Shown piece by piece: positions 10,279 to 21,827 of a DNA stretch of 64,000 bases (positions are counted from its first letter, which is position 1; every line of letters starts with the position of its first letter). The translations under genes and the position numbers were made by a program. Under the pieces are notes generated by a model. That model had not been told where the DNA came from. It was given only the letters and a program-made list of their open reading frames with translations, and ran no database searches. Source of the DNA: Oryzomonas sagensis (GTDB taxonomy: Bacteria; Desulfobacterota; Desulfuromonadia; Geobacterales; Pseudopelobacteraceae); the NCBI RefSeq assembly GCF_008802355.1, contig NZ_VZRA01000001.1, positions 1,110,525-1,174,524 of the forward strand, in the 5' to 3' direction.

Positions 10279-10327
10279 TGAATGAATAGTCATTCATATT
10301 TATAATGTTCGCACAGCCATTTGTCAA
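10279..10327 (-). promoter_or_regulatory. Promoter of the mla operon with TetR-type operator
   Basis: On the minus strand TTGACA (10327-10322) and TATAAA (10304-10299) are 17 bp apart. Immediately downstream, at 10279-10296, lies a perfect inverted repeat TGAATGA-N4-TCATTCA that would cover the transcription start. This arrangement and sequence resemble operators of TetR-family repressors. No tetR gene is in the window. Confidence 0.75.
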
Positions 10328-10471
10328 GCACTTCATGGAATTTTTCCAATCGGGAAAATTGATGCCGGAGAAAGCGGCGGTAAGCGGGCCGCTGTCCTGC
10401 GGCCTGGGGAAGTTGCCTGCTCGCCTCGCCTCGCGGGTGTCCTTGATGTGCCGGGGGGGAGGGCGAAATAG

Positions 10472-11611
10472 TCAGGCGAGCTCCTCGATCTTGCCCCCCG
10501 GCCTGAGCCGGAAGCGGCTGCCGCGCCATTCGACGCGATTGCCCAGGAAGGAGAGCGCCCAGGTGAAGAAGGCCAGCATGTCCCGGAGCGGGATCAGCCA
10601 GAGCCAGACGGGGAGAAGGTTGTCGCGGACGAAGCGGCGGCTGAAGGCGGTGGTGACGGCCAGGCGCACGCAATAGAGCAGGGCAATTGCGGCCAATGCC
10701 AGGGGGAACGACGGGGCGACGAATGCCGCCAGGAGCGCTTCGGGGAAAGGGAGCGTCATGCCGGACGCCAGGTAGCCTCCCGGCCTGCTGGCCCGCATGG
10801 TGCGGGCCCAGCGCAGTTGCCGCGCGAGTACCGTCACCACATCTTCCGCCTTGAGCATGCTTTCCACGAAGGTGCCGTCCAGGGCGATGCGCCAGCCGGC
10901 ACGGTGCACCTTGTTCCCCAGTTGGTAGTCGTCGGCCAGGTAGTCGGCCAGGGCCTCAAAACCGCCGATGGAGGCCAGGGCTTCCCGGCGTACGGCCATG
11001 GAGGCGCCCAGGGCGAAGGACAGCCCCTCCAGGTGGAGCGCCACCAGGACGTTGGGGATCATCTCGGCGGTAAAGCCGGTCGCCTCGATGGCCGCGGCGA
11101 TGGTGGGAACGCTGGAGGTGCGGTAGAGCGAGGTGACCAGGCCCACCCGTGGATCGCTGAAACGGGCGGTCACGCTTTTCAGGTAGTCCGGGGGAACGCG
11201 GATATCGCTGTCGCAGACGATGATGATGTCGTGCCGCGCTTGGGGAAAGGCGTTGATCAGGTTGGAAACCTTGTAGTTCGGCCCGTGGATGGCCGGGTTG
11301 ACCACCAGGGCGACGCGGTCGCCGCCGAACTCCTCCCTGAGCCGGTGAATGACCGGAATGACCGGATCATCCGCCGATGCCGCGGCAAACAGCAGTTGCA
11401 CCGGGCCTGCGTATTCCTGCCGGCAGAAGGAGGCAAAGTTCTCATAACTCCCGGCATCCATCCCCTTGACCGGCTTCAGGATGGTCACGGCCGGGGCCTC
11501 CGGCGAGCGGGGGGGCGGTACGGAGAAGAAGCGCCGGGCACAGGCAAGCGCAATCAGGCTGTAGGCCACAGAGGGCAGGATGACGACGAAAGGGAGCAGG
11601 GAGCGCAGCAT
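10472..11611 (-). CDS. hpnI: Hopanoid-type glycosyltransferase HpnI (GT21-like)
   Basis: The 379-residue membrane glycosyltransferase has an N-terminal helix, a GT-A domain with TILKPVKGMD, the DSDIRVPPDYL metal-binding motif, DDYQLGNKV, and the QLRWART motif equivalent to (Q/R)xxRW. Two or three membrane helices form the C-terminal end. The closest families are ceramide glucosyltransferases and HpnI, which adds N-acetylglucosamine to bacteriohopanetetrol. The ATG at 11611 is one base after the preceding gene's stop. Other hopanoid genes are not in the window, so HpnI is the best guess rather than certain. Confidence 0.75.
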   Translation of the reverse strand: MLRSLLPFVVILPSVAYSLIALACARRFFSVPPPRSPEAPAVTILKPVKGMDAGSYENFASFCRQEYAGPVQLLFAAASADDPVIPVIHRLREEFGGDRVALVVNPAIHGPNYKVSNLINAFPQARHDIIIVCDSDIRVPPDYLKSVTARFSDPRVGLVTSLYRTSSVPTIAAAIEATGFTAEMIPNVLVALHLEGLSFALGASMAVRREALASIGGFEALADYLADDYQLGNKVHRAGWRIALDGTFVESMLKAEDVVTVLARQLRWARTMRASRPGGYLASGMTLPFPEALLAAFVAPSFPLALAAIALLYCVRLAVTTAFSRRFVRDNLLPVWLWLIPLRDMLAFFTWALSFLGNRVEWRGSRFRLRPGGKIEELA

Positions 11612-11612
11612 G

Positions 11613-12203
11613 TCAGGCCCCCTTCTGGACGCAGATAACGTAGGGCGCGTCGGCCGTGACATTGGTCTGCCCCATGCGCCAGGCATGGAACAGCGGTGCC
11701 GGGAGTTGCCCCGCCCATTCTTCCACCAGGCGCCGCTCTGCGTCGCCCCCCCTGTGGCCGGGGTAGATGGTCAGCGCCACGATGCCGCCCGGCGCCAGGA
11801 GGCCCAAAGCCTGTTCCAGCGCCGCCCCGGTGGTTTCCGGCCGGGTGATGACGCTGCGGTCGCCCCCCGGCAGGTATCCCAGGTTGAAGACCACGGCGCT
11901 CAGACCGGCCTCGACCTGTCCGGCCATGGTCTCGTGACCCGCGGCCACCAGGGTCACCCGCTCCTCAAACCCTTGTGCCGCCAGCTTGCGGGCGGTGCCG
12001 TCCACGGCCTCCCGCTGGATGTCGAAACCCCAGACCTTGCCGGTCGGCCCCACCAGCTCCGCCAGCAGGAGCGTGTCGTTGCCGTTGCCGCAGGTGGCGT
12101 CCACGACCCGGTCGCCGGAGCGGACAAAGTGCCGCAGCAGCAGATGCGTCAACGGTACCGGGCCGCGCAGTAGCGGGATATGGTGAAGCGGTTCAAAACT
12201 CAT
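11613..12203 (-). CDS. YtqB/MnmM-like SAM-dependent methyltransferase (rRNA/tRNA methylase family)
   Basis: The protein of about 196 residues has the SAM-binding motif VVDATCGNGNDTLLLAELV and the family motif VVFNLGYLPGGDRSV, typical of PF06962. Bacillus YtqB of this family methylates the wobble uridine side chain of tRNA; the older label was putative rRNA methylase. The likely start is the ATG at 12203; an upstream TTG at 12221 would add six residues. It is followed after one base by the glycosyltransferase gene, but no functional link is evident. Confidence 0.8.
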   Translation of the reverse strand: MSFEPLHHIPLLRGPVPLTHLLLRHFVRSGDRVVDATCGNGNDTLLLAELVGPTGKVWGFDIQREAVDGTARKLAAQGFEERVTLVAAGHETMAGQVEAGLSAVVFNLGYLPGGDRSVITRPETTGAALEQALGLLAPGGIVALTIYPGHRGGDAERRLVEEWAGQLPAPLFHAWRMGQTNVTADAPYVICVQKGA

Positions 12204-12405
12204 GGTGGCAGAGGGTACCAAAGAAGAGCCTCATTTTCCACAGGGAATTTATTCTCTATAAAGCAGTTCACCACAAAGACACAAAGGGCACAAAGAATGA
12301 TTTCAGTTGGTTACATGACAATTTGCTGATTGACTGGTTTCACCTTCTGCTGTTTTTAGGTTTATTGATTGCATTGCAGCAGGGAATCGGGGTAGTAACG
12401 GGATC
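12204..12405. other. Intergenic spacer with CACAAAG tandem repeat
   Basis: This spacer lies between divergent genes and is AT-rich relative to its surroundings. It holds three CACAAAG units at 12272, 12280 and 12289, a short degenerate repeat of a kind I have seen scattered in other bacterial intergenic regions. No convincing promoter was identified. Confidence 0.4.
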
Positions 12406-13284
12406 ATGATATGTAAGAAAATTGTGGCAGAAAATCAGGGGGGGCGGCGGCTGGACGATGCCGTGGCGCTCTTGTTCGACGGCCTCAGCAAGTCCGAGGC
12501 ACGGCGAATCATCGACCGTGGCGGCTGCAGCGTCAACAGCGCCATGGTCCGGGTGGCGTCGCGCACCGTCAAGCAAGGGGATACGGTCGAGGTGGGCGTG
12601 ATGGAGCCGGGTCGGTTCCAGGAACTCGTCCTTCCGCCCGAGGCGCTGTTGTACGAGGACGACGAGCTGATTGCGGTCAACAAGCCGGCCGGGGCGAATA
12701 CCCAGCGAACCCCCTATCAGCTCAAGGGGACCATGGAGTTCTGGGTCGCCGAATACTTTCGTCAGCACGGGATCAACGAGCCGGCCCGGGTGATCCACCG
12801 CCTCGACCGGGGCACCTCGGGGGTGATGGTGTTCCCGAAGCATAGGAGGGCCGCTGCCTGGCTTTCGGCCCGCTTTCACGACGGGCTGGCGGACAAGCGG
12901 TATCTGGCCCTGGTCAGCGGGCAGCCGCCGCAGGAGGCCTGGCGGGTGGACGGCCCTATCGGCAAGTTGGGCACGTCGCGCTACGGCATCATGGCGGGAG
13001 GCAGGTCGGCCCTGACCGAGTTCCGCGTGGTGGCTGCCGCCGCCGGGGGCGCCCTGGTGGAGGCGCATCCCCTGACCGGACGCACCCACCAGATCCGCGT
13101 CCACCTGGATGCGTCGGGACTGCCCATCGTCGGCGACGCCACCTATGGCGGCGCACCGGCGGAGCGTATGATGTTGCACTGTGCGCAGCTCTCCTTCGAC
13201 AACGAAAAGGGTAGGGAGATCCGTCTCGAAGCTCCCCTGGACCGGGCATTCGAAGCCTGTCTGCGGCAGTGCGGGATCCCCTGA
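12406..13284 (+). CDS. RluA-family pseudouridine synthase with S4 domain
   Basis: The 292-residue protein has an N-terminal S4 RNA-binding domain (about residues 11-65, RRLDDAVALLFDGLSKSEARR) and the RluA catalytic core with HRLDRGTSGVMVFPK, whose Asp is the nucleophile, and LTGRTHQIRVHL. It isomerises a uridine in rRNA or tRNA. RluC/RluD-type enzymes share this layout, but the exact target cannot be read from sequence. The central loop YQLKGTMEFWVAEYF is unusual compared with textbook RluD. A second RluA-family gene lies at 39581. Confidence 0.88.
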   Translation: MICKKIVAENQGGRRLDDAVALLFDGLSKSEARRIIDRGGCSVNSAMVRVASRTVKQGDTVEVGVMEPGRFQELVLPPEALLYEDDELIAVNKPAGANTQRTPYQLKGTMEFWVAEYFRQHGINEPARVIHRLDRGTSGVMVFPKHRRAAAWLSARFHDGLADKRYLALVSGQPPQEAWRVDGPIGKLGTSRYGIMAGGRSALTEFRVVAAAAGGALVEAHPLTGRTHQIRVHLDASGLPIVGDATYGGAPAERMMLHCAQLSFDNEKGREIRLEAPLDRAFEACLRQCGIP

Positions 13285-13443
13285 CGCTGGGGGCGCTCTT
13301 CTGCCGCCTACCGGTTGCGCATGCCCCTTGCCGTCAGTGGCCGGACCGTAGCAACGCACTCTGCCCGGATCATGAAAAACTCGGCCTCGACGGGATGAAG
13401 GCCCTGGAGCGATACACCATCCGGAACAGGTAATCGTCCGCAT

Positions 13444-13710
13444 TCATTCCTTTTTGCCGTGGCACCGTACGCATTCCGCGGCGGCGACCCGGCGTTTCAG
13501 CAAGCTCTCCATGTCTTTCGGTTCCCTCTTGCCCATCAGTCTGTCTCCAACCTTGTGACAGCCGAAACAGTTCTGTCCCTGAAGGGCCGTGTGCATGGCA
13601 ACCATGCGGGGATTCTTGCTGTGGCAGACCTTGCATTCGAATGCCTCGGCACCCGTAGTCACGCAGAGGCCGATCGCCAGGGCGCAGAGTGGCATGAGCA
13701 ATTTTTGCAT
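13444..13710 (-). CDS. Small periplasmic cytochrome c with three CxxCH motifs
   Basis: The 88-residue protein has a signal peptide (MQKLLMPLCALAIGLCVTTG, cleavage after AEA) and three haem c sites, CKVCH, CFGCH and CVRCH, leaving about 65 mature residues. Small multihaem cytochromes are common in Geobacter, where they carry electrons in the periplasm. The ATG at 13710 gives a clean signal peptide and has GAGG upstream; an in-frame ATG at 13740 would add 10 charged residues. The third motif is near the C-terminus. The gene is convergent with the pseudouridine synthase gene and divergent from parA. Confidence 0.85.
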   Translation of the reverse strand: MQKLLMPLCALAIGLCVTTGAEAFECKVCHSKNPRMVAMHTALQGQNCFGCHKVGDRLMGKREPKDMESLLKRRVAAAECVRCHGKKE

Positions 13711-13823
13711 GTGACGTAACCTCGCTTCATACATGATCAATTCGACCTGATCTTAAGCCGCTCCCGACGAAAAACACTTGACCGTCGTCAATAAACCACG
13801 GATGGTCTCTGGAAAAATATGCT

Positions 13824-13851
13824 TTGCACCTTGGGAACTTTATGGTAATTT
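13824..13851 (+). promoter_or_regulatory. Putative parAB promoter
   Basis: TTGCAC (13824-13829) and TAATTT (13846-13851) have 16-bp spacing, 55 bp ahead of parA. Confidence 0.5.
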
Positions 13852-13906
13852 TTCGCCCTTCGGCGATTTATAATCGCAATTCGTATCAGGCAAGGCCCGT
13901 GCTGTC

Positions 13907-14680
13907 ATGTCCAAGATAATCTGCATCGCCAATCAGAAAGGTGGGGTCGGCAAGACCACCACCGCCGTCAATCTGGCCGCCTCGCTGGCGGCGGCCGAGA
14001 AGCCGACGCTTTTGGTTGACATCGACCCGCAGGGCAACGCGACCAGCGGTGTGGGAATCGACAAGTCCCGGCTGAAGCAGACCATCTACGACGCCCTCGT
14101 CGACGAGATCGATGCCCAGAGCCTGATCGTGGACATCGGGCAGCCCTTCCTGCACGTCATACCGGCCAACTCCGACCTTGCCGGCGCGGAACTGGAACTG
14201 GCTTCTGAAATCGGCCGGGAGTTGAAGCTCAAGTTCGCCCTTGCCTCCCTGGTGGAGCAGTACCGTTACATCATCATCGACTGCCCCCCGTCGCTCAATC
14301 TGTTGACCGTCAACGCCATGACCTGGGCCGATTCCGTGCTGATCCCGCTCCAATGCGAGTTCTACGCCATGGAGGGGCTTTCCCAGATACTGCACACCAT
14401 CCACCTGATCCAGAGGGGGCTTAACCCGTTGCTGAAGATAGAGGGCATCCTGCTGACCATGTTCGATTCCCGCGGCAACCTGGGCAAAGAGGTCATGGCG
14501 GAGATCAGGACCCACTTCCCCGATCAGGTCTTCGATGCGGTCATTCCGCGCAACGTTCGTCTGGCCGAGGCCCCCAGCCACGGCAAGCCGGTCATTCACT
14601 ACGACATATCGTCACGCGGTGCCGCCAGCTATCTGCAACTGGCCCGGGAAATAATCCAGAGGGAGACAGCCAATGGTTAA
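13907..14680 (+). CDS. parA: Chromosome-partitioning ATPase ParA (Soj)
   Basis: The 257-residue MinD/ParA-type ATPase has the deviant Walker A KGGVGKTTTAVNLAASLA at residues 11-28, DIDPQGNATSG, and IIIDCPPSLNLLTVNAM with Walker B. With ParB bound at parS sites it moves replication origins and regulates initiation. The short chromosomal form lacks an N-terminal helix-turn-helix. The ATG at 13907 directly begins the MSKIICIANQKGG start. It overlaps parB by 8 bp and precedes the ATP synthase operon, an order I recall from Geobacter. Confidence 0.96.
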   Translation: MSKIICIANQKGGVGKTTTAVNLAASLAAAEKPTLLVDIDPQGNATSGVGIDKSRLKQTIYDALVDEIDAQSLIVDIGQPFLHVIPANSDLAGAELELASEIGRELKLKFALASLVEQYRYIIIDCPPSLNLLTVNAMTWADSVLIPLQCEFYAMEGLSQILHTIHLIQRGLNPLLKIEGILLTMFDSRGNLGKEVMAEIRTHFPDQVFDAVIPRNVRLAEAPSHGKPVIHYDISSRGAASYLQLAREIIQRETANG

Positions 14681-15527
14681 GAAAGGCGGCCTCGGGAGAG
14701 GGATGGCGGCGTTGCTGCAGGTTGTGGATACGGCCGAGGGACGCTCCGATTATTTCATCTGCCCGATCGAGAAAATCCGGCCCAACCGTAATCAGCCCCG
14801 CAAGTTTTTTGCGGCGGACAAACTGGACGAGTTGGCCGCCTCCATACGTGAGCAGGGCATCATCCAACCGCTGGTGGTGACCAAAAAGGACGGCTTCTAC
14901 GAGATCGTCGCCGGTGAGCGCCGCTGGCGCGCCGCCCAGAAGGCGGGTGTCCGGGAAGTGCCGGTGGTTATCCGCGAGGCCAGCGAAGATGCGGTGCTGG
15001 AACTGGCTCTGATCGAGAATATCCAGCGCCAGGATTTGAACGCCATCGAGGAGGCCCAGGCCTATCGCTCCCTGGTGGAGCATTTCGGCATCTCCCATGA
15101 GGACGTGGCCAAGCGGGTCGGCAAGAACCGCACCAGTGTCACCAACTCCATGCGCCTGCTCAAGTTGCCCCCTGAGGTCCAGCAGGATATCGTGGAAGAG
15201 CGCATGAGCATGGGCCATGCCCGCACCCTCCTGGCCCTGGAAAGCCCCGAGTCGATCCTCAAGGCCCGTCATGAGATCGTGCAGCGCCAGTTGAGCGTCC
15301 GTGAGGCTGAGAACCTGGTGCGGCGGCTGAAGATGAACCCCCACCCGGTGCCGCACAAACGCCCGCAGCAACCCGATCTGCTCATGGGTGCCCTGGAGGA
15401 GCAGTTGCAGAAGCGATTCCAGGCGCGGGTCGCCATCCGCAGGGTCGGCACCAAGGGGGGGAGGCTGGAGATTCACTTCAGCGACCCCGATGAACTGACC
15501 CGCATCATCGACCTGCTCGAATTGTAA
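14673..15527 (+). CDS. parB: Chromosome-partitioning protein ParB (Spo0J)
   Basis: This 284-residue ParB has the N-terminal IRPNRNQPRKFF block, the CTP-binding GERRWRAAQKAG motif, a central helix-turn-helix (ISHEDVAKRVGKNRTSVTNS) for parS recognition, and a C-terminal dimerisation domain. The ATG at 14673 lies within the end of parA, indicating coupled translation. No parS (TGTTNCACGTGAAACA-like) site was found close by on reading, although parS sites often lie near parAB. Confidence 0.96.
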   Translation: MVKKGGLGRGMAALLQVVDTAEGRSDYFICPIEKIRPNRNQPRKFFAADKLDELAASIREQGIIQPLVVTKKDGFYEIVAGERRWRAAQKAGVREVPVVIREASEDAVLELALIENIQRQDLNAIEEAQAYRSLVEHFGISHEDVAKRVGKNRTSVTNSMRLLKLPPEVQQDIVEERMSMGHARTLLALESPESILKARHEIVQRQLSVREAENLVRRLKMNPHPVPHKRPQQPDLLMGALEEQLQKRFQARVAIRRVGTKGGRLEIHFSDPDELTRIIDLLEL

Positions 15528-15621
15528 GAATTGCGGGGGGAATGCCGCTTGTCCCCGTTCCGTTGCTCGGTGCCCGCCACCGCCGCCCGCTGAAATCCGA
15601 CGGTTTTCTTTGCAATACGTC

Positions 15622-15651
15622 TTGACAAAGTGTTGAAATATGTGGTAGCTA
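15622..15651 (+). promoter_or_regulatory. Putative promoter of the ATP synthase operon
   Basis: TTGACA (15622-15627) and TAGCTA (15646-15651) are 18 bp apart. This leaves a leader of about 60 nt before the first gene. Confidence 0.6.
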
Positions 15652-15716
15652 GGTCCGATATCTGATGGATACAGTATACAGGTATACAATTTATGCATGC
15701 CTGCAAGGGGTAGGTC

Positions 15717-16142
15717 GTGATTGAATTAAATTTGGCATTCGTTGTCCAGGTCATTAACTTCGGCATCCTCGTCCTCATTCTCAACGTTTTCCTCTACAAG
15801 CCGATCCGCAAGGTTCTGGCCGACCGCCGCCAGGTGATCGACTCTGCCCGTGAAAAGGCCGCCTCCGTCGACCTGGAGGTTCAGGAAAAGATGACCCGCT
15901 ACGAGGCCCGCCTGCGGGACGCCAAAACCGAAGCCGCCGGCCGCAGGGCCGAGGCCCTCAAGGAAGCGCAGGCTGAGGAGACGGCGGTGCTGGAGAAGGC
16001 ACGCAAGGAGGCAACCGCCTCTTTGGAGGCCATTCGCGGTAAAGTGGCCAAGGAGGCCGCCGATGCCCGCGCGTTGCTGAAACAGCAGGCCGAGGCCCTG
16101 TCCGGCGACATCTGCGAGAAAATCCTGGGGAGGAGCCTGTAA
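15717..16142 (+). CDS. F0F1 ATP synthase subunit b'
   Basis: The 141-residue protein has one N-terminal membrane helix (about residues 5-25, FVVQVINFGILVLILNVFL) followed by a long charged coiled coil. This is the b' form of the peripheral stalk, which pairs with the b subunit encoded next. The GTG start at 15717 has AAGGGG upstream. The protein ends one base before the next ATG. The a and c subunits of F0 are absent from this operon and must be encoded elsewhere. Confidence 0.9.
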   Translation: MIELNLAFVVQVINFGILVLILNVFLYKPIRKVLADRRQVIDSAREKAASVDLEVQEKMTRYEARLRDAKTEAAGRRAEALKEAQAEETAVLEKARKEATASLEAIRGKVAKEAADARALLKQQAEALSGDICEKILGRSL

Positions 16143-16143
16143 C

Positions 16144-16758
16144 ATGTTGATGGTATCCGATCGTACGAAAAAAATTGCCTTCTCCCTGGTCTACGTTGCC
16201 GTCATCGTTCTGGCCGCCTCGACCGGCTTTGCCAACGAGGGGGGCGAAGGCGCGCACCAGGCCGACCACGCCGCCGCCCAGATGAAGGATTTGGGGTGGC
16301 GGGTGCTCAACTTTGCCGTTCTGGTCGGCATCCTCGTGTGGGCCCTGAAAAAGGCCAATGTCAAGGGTACGCTGGCCGCCCGGCAGAGCCAGATCGAAAA
16401 GGATTTGAAGGACGCCCAGGAGGGGAAGGCCGCCGCCGAAGCCAAGCTGGCCGAGTACAGCACCAAGCTCGATCAGGCATCCCGGGAAATCGACGAGCTC
16501 CATGCCGCCATCATCCGTGAAGGGGAGCAGGAAAAAGAGCGCATTATCGCCGAGGCTCAGGTTGCCGCTCAGAAAATCGCCCTCCAGGCGACCCAGTCGG
16601 CCGAGCAGGAAACCCTCAAGGCCCGCGCCGAACTGCGTGCCGAGGCCGCACGCCTGGCGGTGGAGATTGCCACCGGCAAGTTGACCGGTGCCATCCAGAA
16701 GGCCGACCACGACCGATTTGTCGGCGAATATCTTGACAAGGTGGTACAGATCCAGTGA
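16144..16758 (+). CDS. atpF: F0F1 ATP synthase subunit b
   Basis: This 204-residue stalk subunit is longer at its N-terminus than the usual b subunit: a hydrophobic stretch (residues 12-29) that looks like a signal peptide ending in STGFANE precedes the true membrane segment (about residues 52-68, VLNFAVLVGILVWALKK). The rest is a long Ala/Glu/Lys-rich coiled coil ending in the delta-binding segment. It connects F0 to F1 as a dimer with b'. Its stop overlaps the GTG start of atpH (GTGA). Confidence 0.92.
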   Translation: MLMVSDRTKKIAFSLVYVAVIVLAASTGFANEGGEGAHQADHAAAQMKDLGWRVLNFAVLVGILVWALKKANVKGTLAARQSQIEKDLKDAQEGKAAAEAKLAEYSTKLDQASREIDELHAAIIREGEQEKERIIAEAQVAAQKIALQATQSAEQETLKARAELRAEAARLAVEIATGKLTGAIQKADHDRFVGEYLDKVVQIQ

Positions 16759-17297
16759 TCAACAATACGATTGCGAGACGATACGCCAAGGCTTTGGTGC
16801 AGCTTGGCTCGGAGGCCGACCTGATCGACCGCTTCAGCGAGGAATTGGCTGCGATTGATCGCCTCTTCGCCGGCAACGGGGAATTGCGGGCCGCATTTGG
16901 GAATCCGGCCTTCACCGCCGAGCAGAAGAAAGAGATCATGAAGGAACTGGTGGCAAAGGCCAACTGTTCCGAACTGGTCGGCAACTTCCTGCTCCTTCTG
17001 GTGGACAAGAACCGGGTGTCCTTCCTCGACCAGATCGTTCAAACCTATAAAAAACTGGCCGATGAACATTCCGGCGTCATCCGCCCCTTCATCAGGACCG
17101 CCTTCCCGCTGGACGACGCCCAGGTGGCCTCCATCCAGGGCGCCCTGGAGAAGAAGACCGGCAAGAAGGTGGTGCCGCAGGTGACGGTGGACAAAGCCCT
17201 TCTTGGCGGCGTCGTGACCCAGATCGGCGATACGGCCTTTGACAGCAGCGTAAAAACTCAGCTTAAACGGATTCAAGATATACTACAGAAGGGGTAA
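16755..17297 (+). CDS. atpH: F0F1 ATP synthase subunit delta
   Basis: This 180-residue delta/OSCP subunit joins the peripheral stalk to the top of F1. It shows the N-terminal [13 protein letters not shown], a six-helix N-domain, the conserved [13 protein letters not shown], and the C-terminal block [22 protein letters not shown]. The GTG start at 16755 overlaps atpF, so the frame is fixed by the upstream gene. It ends 8 bp before atpA. Confidence 0.95.
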   Translation: MINNTIARRYAKALVQLGSEADLIDRFSEELAAIDRLFAGNGELRAAFGNPAFTAEQKKEIMKELVAKANCSELVGNFLLLLVDKNRVSFLDQIVQTYKKLADEHSGVIRPFIRTAFPLDDAQVASIQGALEKKTGKKVVPQVTVDKALLGGVVTQIGDTAFDSSVKTQLKRIQDILQKG

Positions 17298-17305
17298 ATG
17301 CTTCC

Positions 17306-18814
<1,509 letters not shown>

Positions 18815-18832
18815 ACAAGGACGGTTTGAGAC

Positions 18833-19699
<867 letters not shown>

Positions 19700-19723
19700 C
19701 AAGAGAACCGAATCACTATATGA

Positions 19724-21169
<1,446 letters not shown>

Positions 21170-21208
21170 ATTAACCTTACGGGGGACACCCCTTTCAAGG
21201 ACTGATAT

Positions 21209-21625
21209 ATGGCTGAAAAGATGAAGCTGGAGATCGTCACCCCTTACAAGAAGGTGGTTGACATAGAAGTGGATGAGGTCACCGCCACCGGCAAACTGGG
21301 CGAGTTTGGCGTCCTGCCGGGTCATGCCCCGTTTCTGACCTCGCTCAAGATCGGCGAGTTGGCCTACAAGTATGATGGCAAGGCCGAGCACATGGCCCTC
21401 AACTGGGGCTACTTCGAGATCAAGGACGACCGGATCATCGTCCTGGTTGAGACCGCCGAACTGGCCGAAGAGATCGACGTCGAGCGGGCCAAGGCTGCCC
21501 AGGGGCGCGCCGAGGAAAAGCTCAAGCACCTGACCACGGAAGACAAGCAGTTCAAGGTCTACGAAGCAGCCTTGGAACGCGCCCTGATCCGCATGCAGGT
21601 CGCGGGCAAGGCGGTTCGCAAGTAG
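21209..21625 (+). CDS. atpC: F0F1 ATP synthase subunit epsilon
   Basis: This 138-residue subunit has an N-terminal beta sandwich (KLEIVTPYKKVVDIEVDEV; LGEFGVLPGHAPFLTSLKIG) and two C-terminal helices rich in Ala and Glu. It sits on the rotor and can inhibit ATP hydrolysis. It is the last gene of the operon, and a strong terminator follows 23 bp after the stop. Confidence 0.96.
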   Translation: MAEKMKLEIVTPYKKVVDIEVDEVTATGKLGEFGVLPGHAPFLTSLKIGELAYKYDGKAEHMALNWGYFEIKDDRIIVLVETAELAEEIDVERAKAAQGRAEEKLKHLTTEDKQFKVYEAALERALIRMQVAGKAVRK

Positions 21626-21647
21626 CTTTATTGAATTATCCGTATGC

Positions 21648-21675
21648 AAAGAGCGGCAGCAATGCCGCTCTTTTT
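21648..21675 (+). terminator. Intrinsic terminator of the ATP synthase operon
   Basis: AAAGAGCGGC (21648-21657) pairs perfectly with GCCGCTCTTT (21664-21673) around a 6-nt loop, continuing into a T run. Confidence 0.92.
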
Positions 21676-21827
21676 GTTTGTACTCTGCCGATCCTGACTG
21701 TCGAGCCACTGCAATCACTCGTCGGCACGGCAAGCAATTCAAAGCCCCGGTCGATGGGGATGAATAATTGGGGTCTCAGCTTTTCTAATAGTTGTCCATT
21801 ACTTCCAAGCGGTGTAAAATTCACCCC

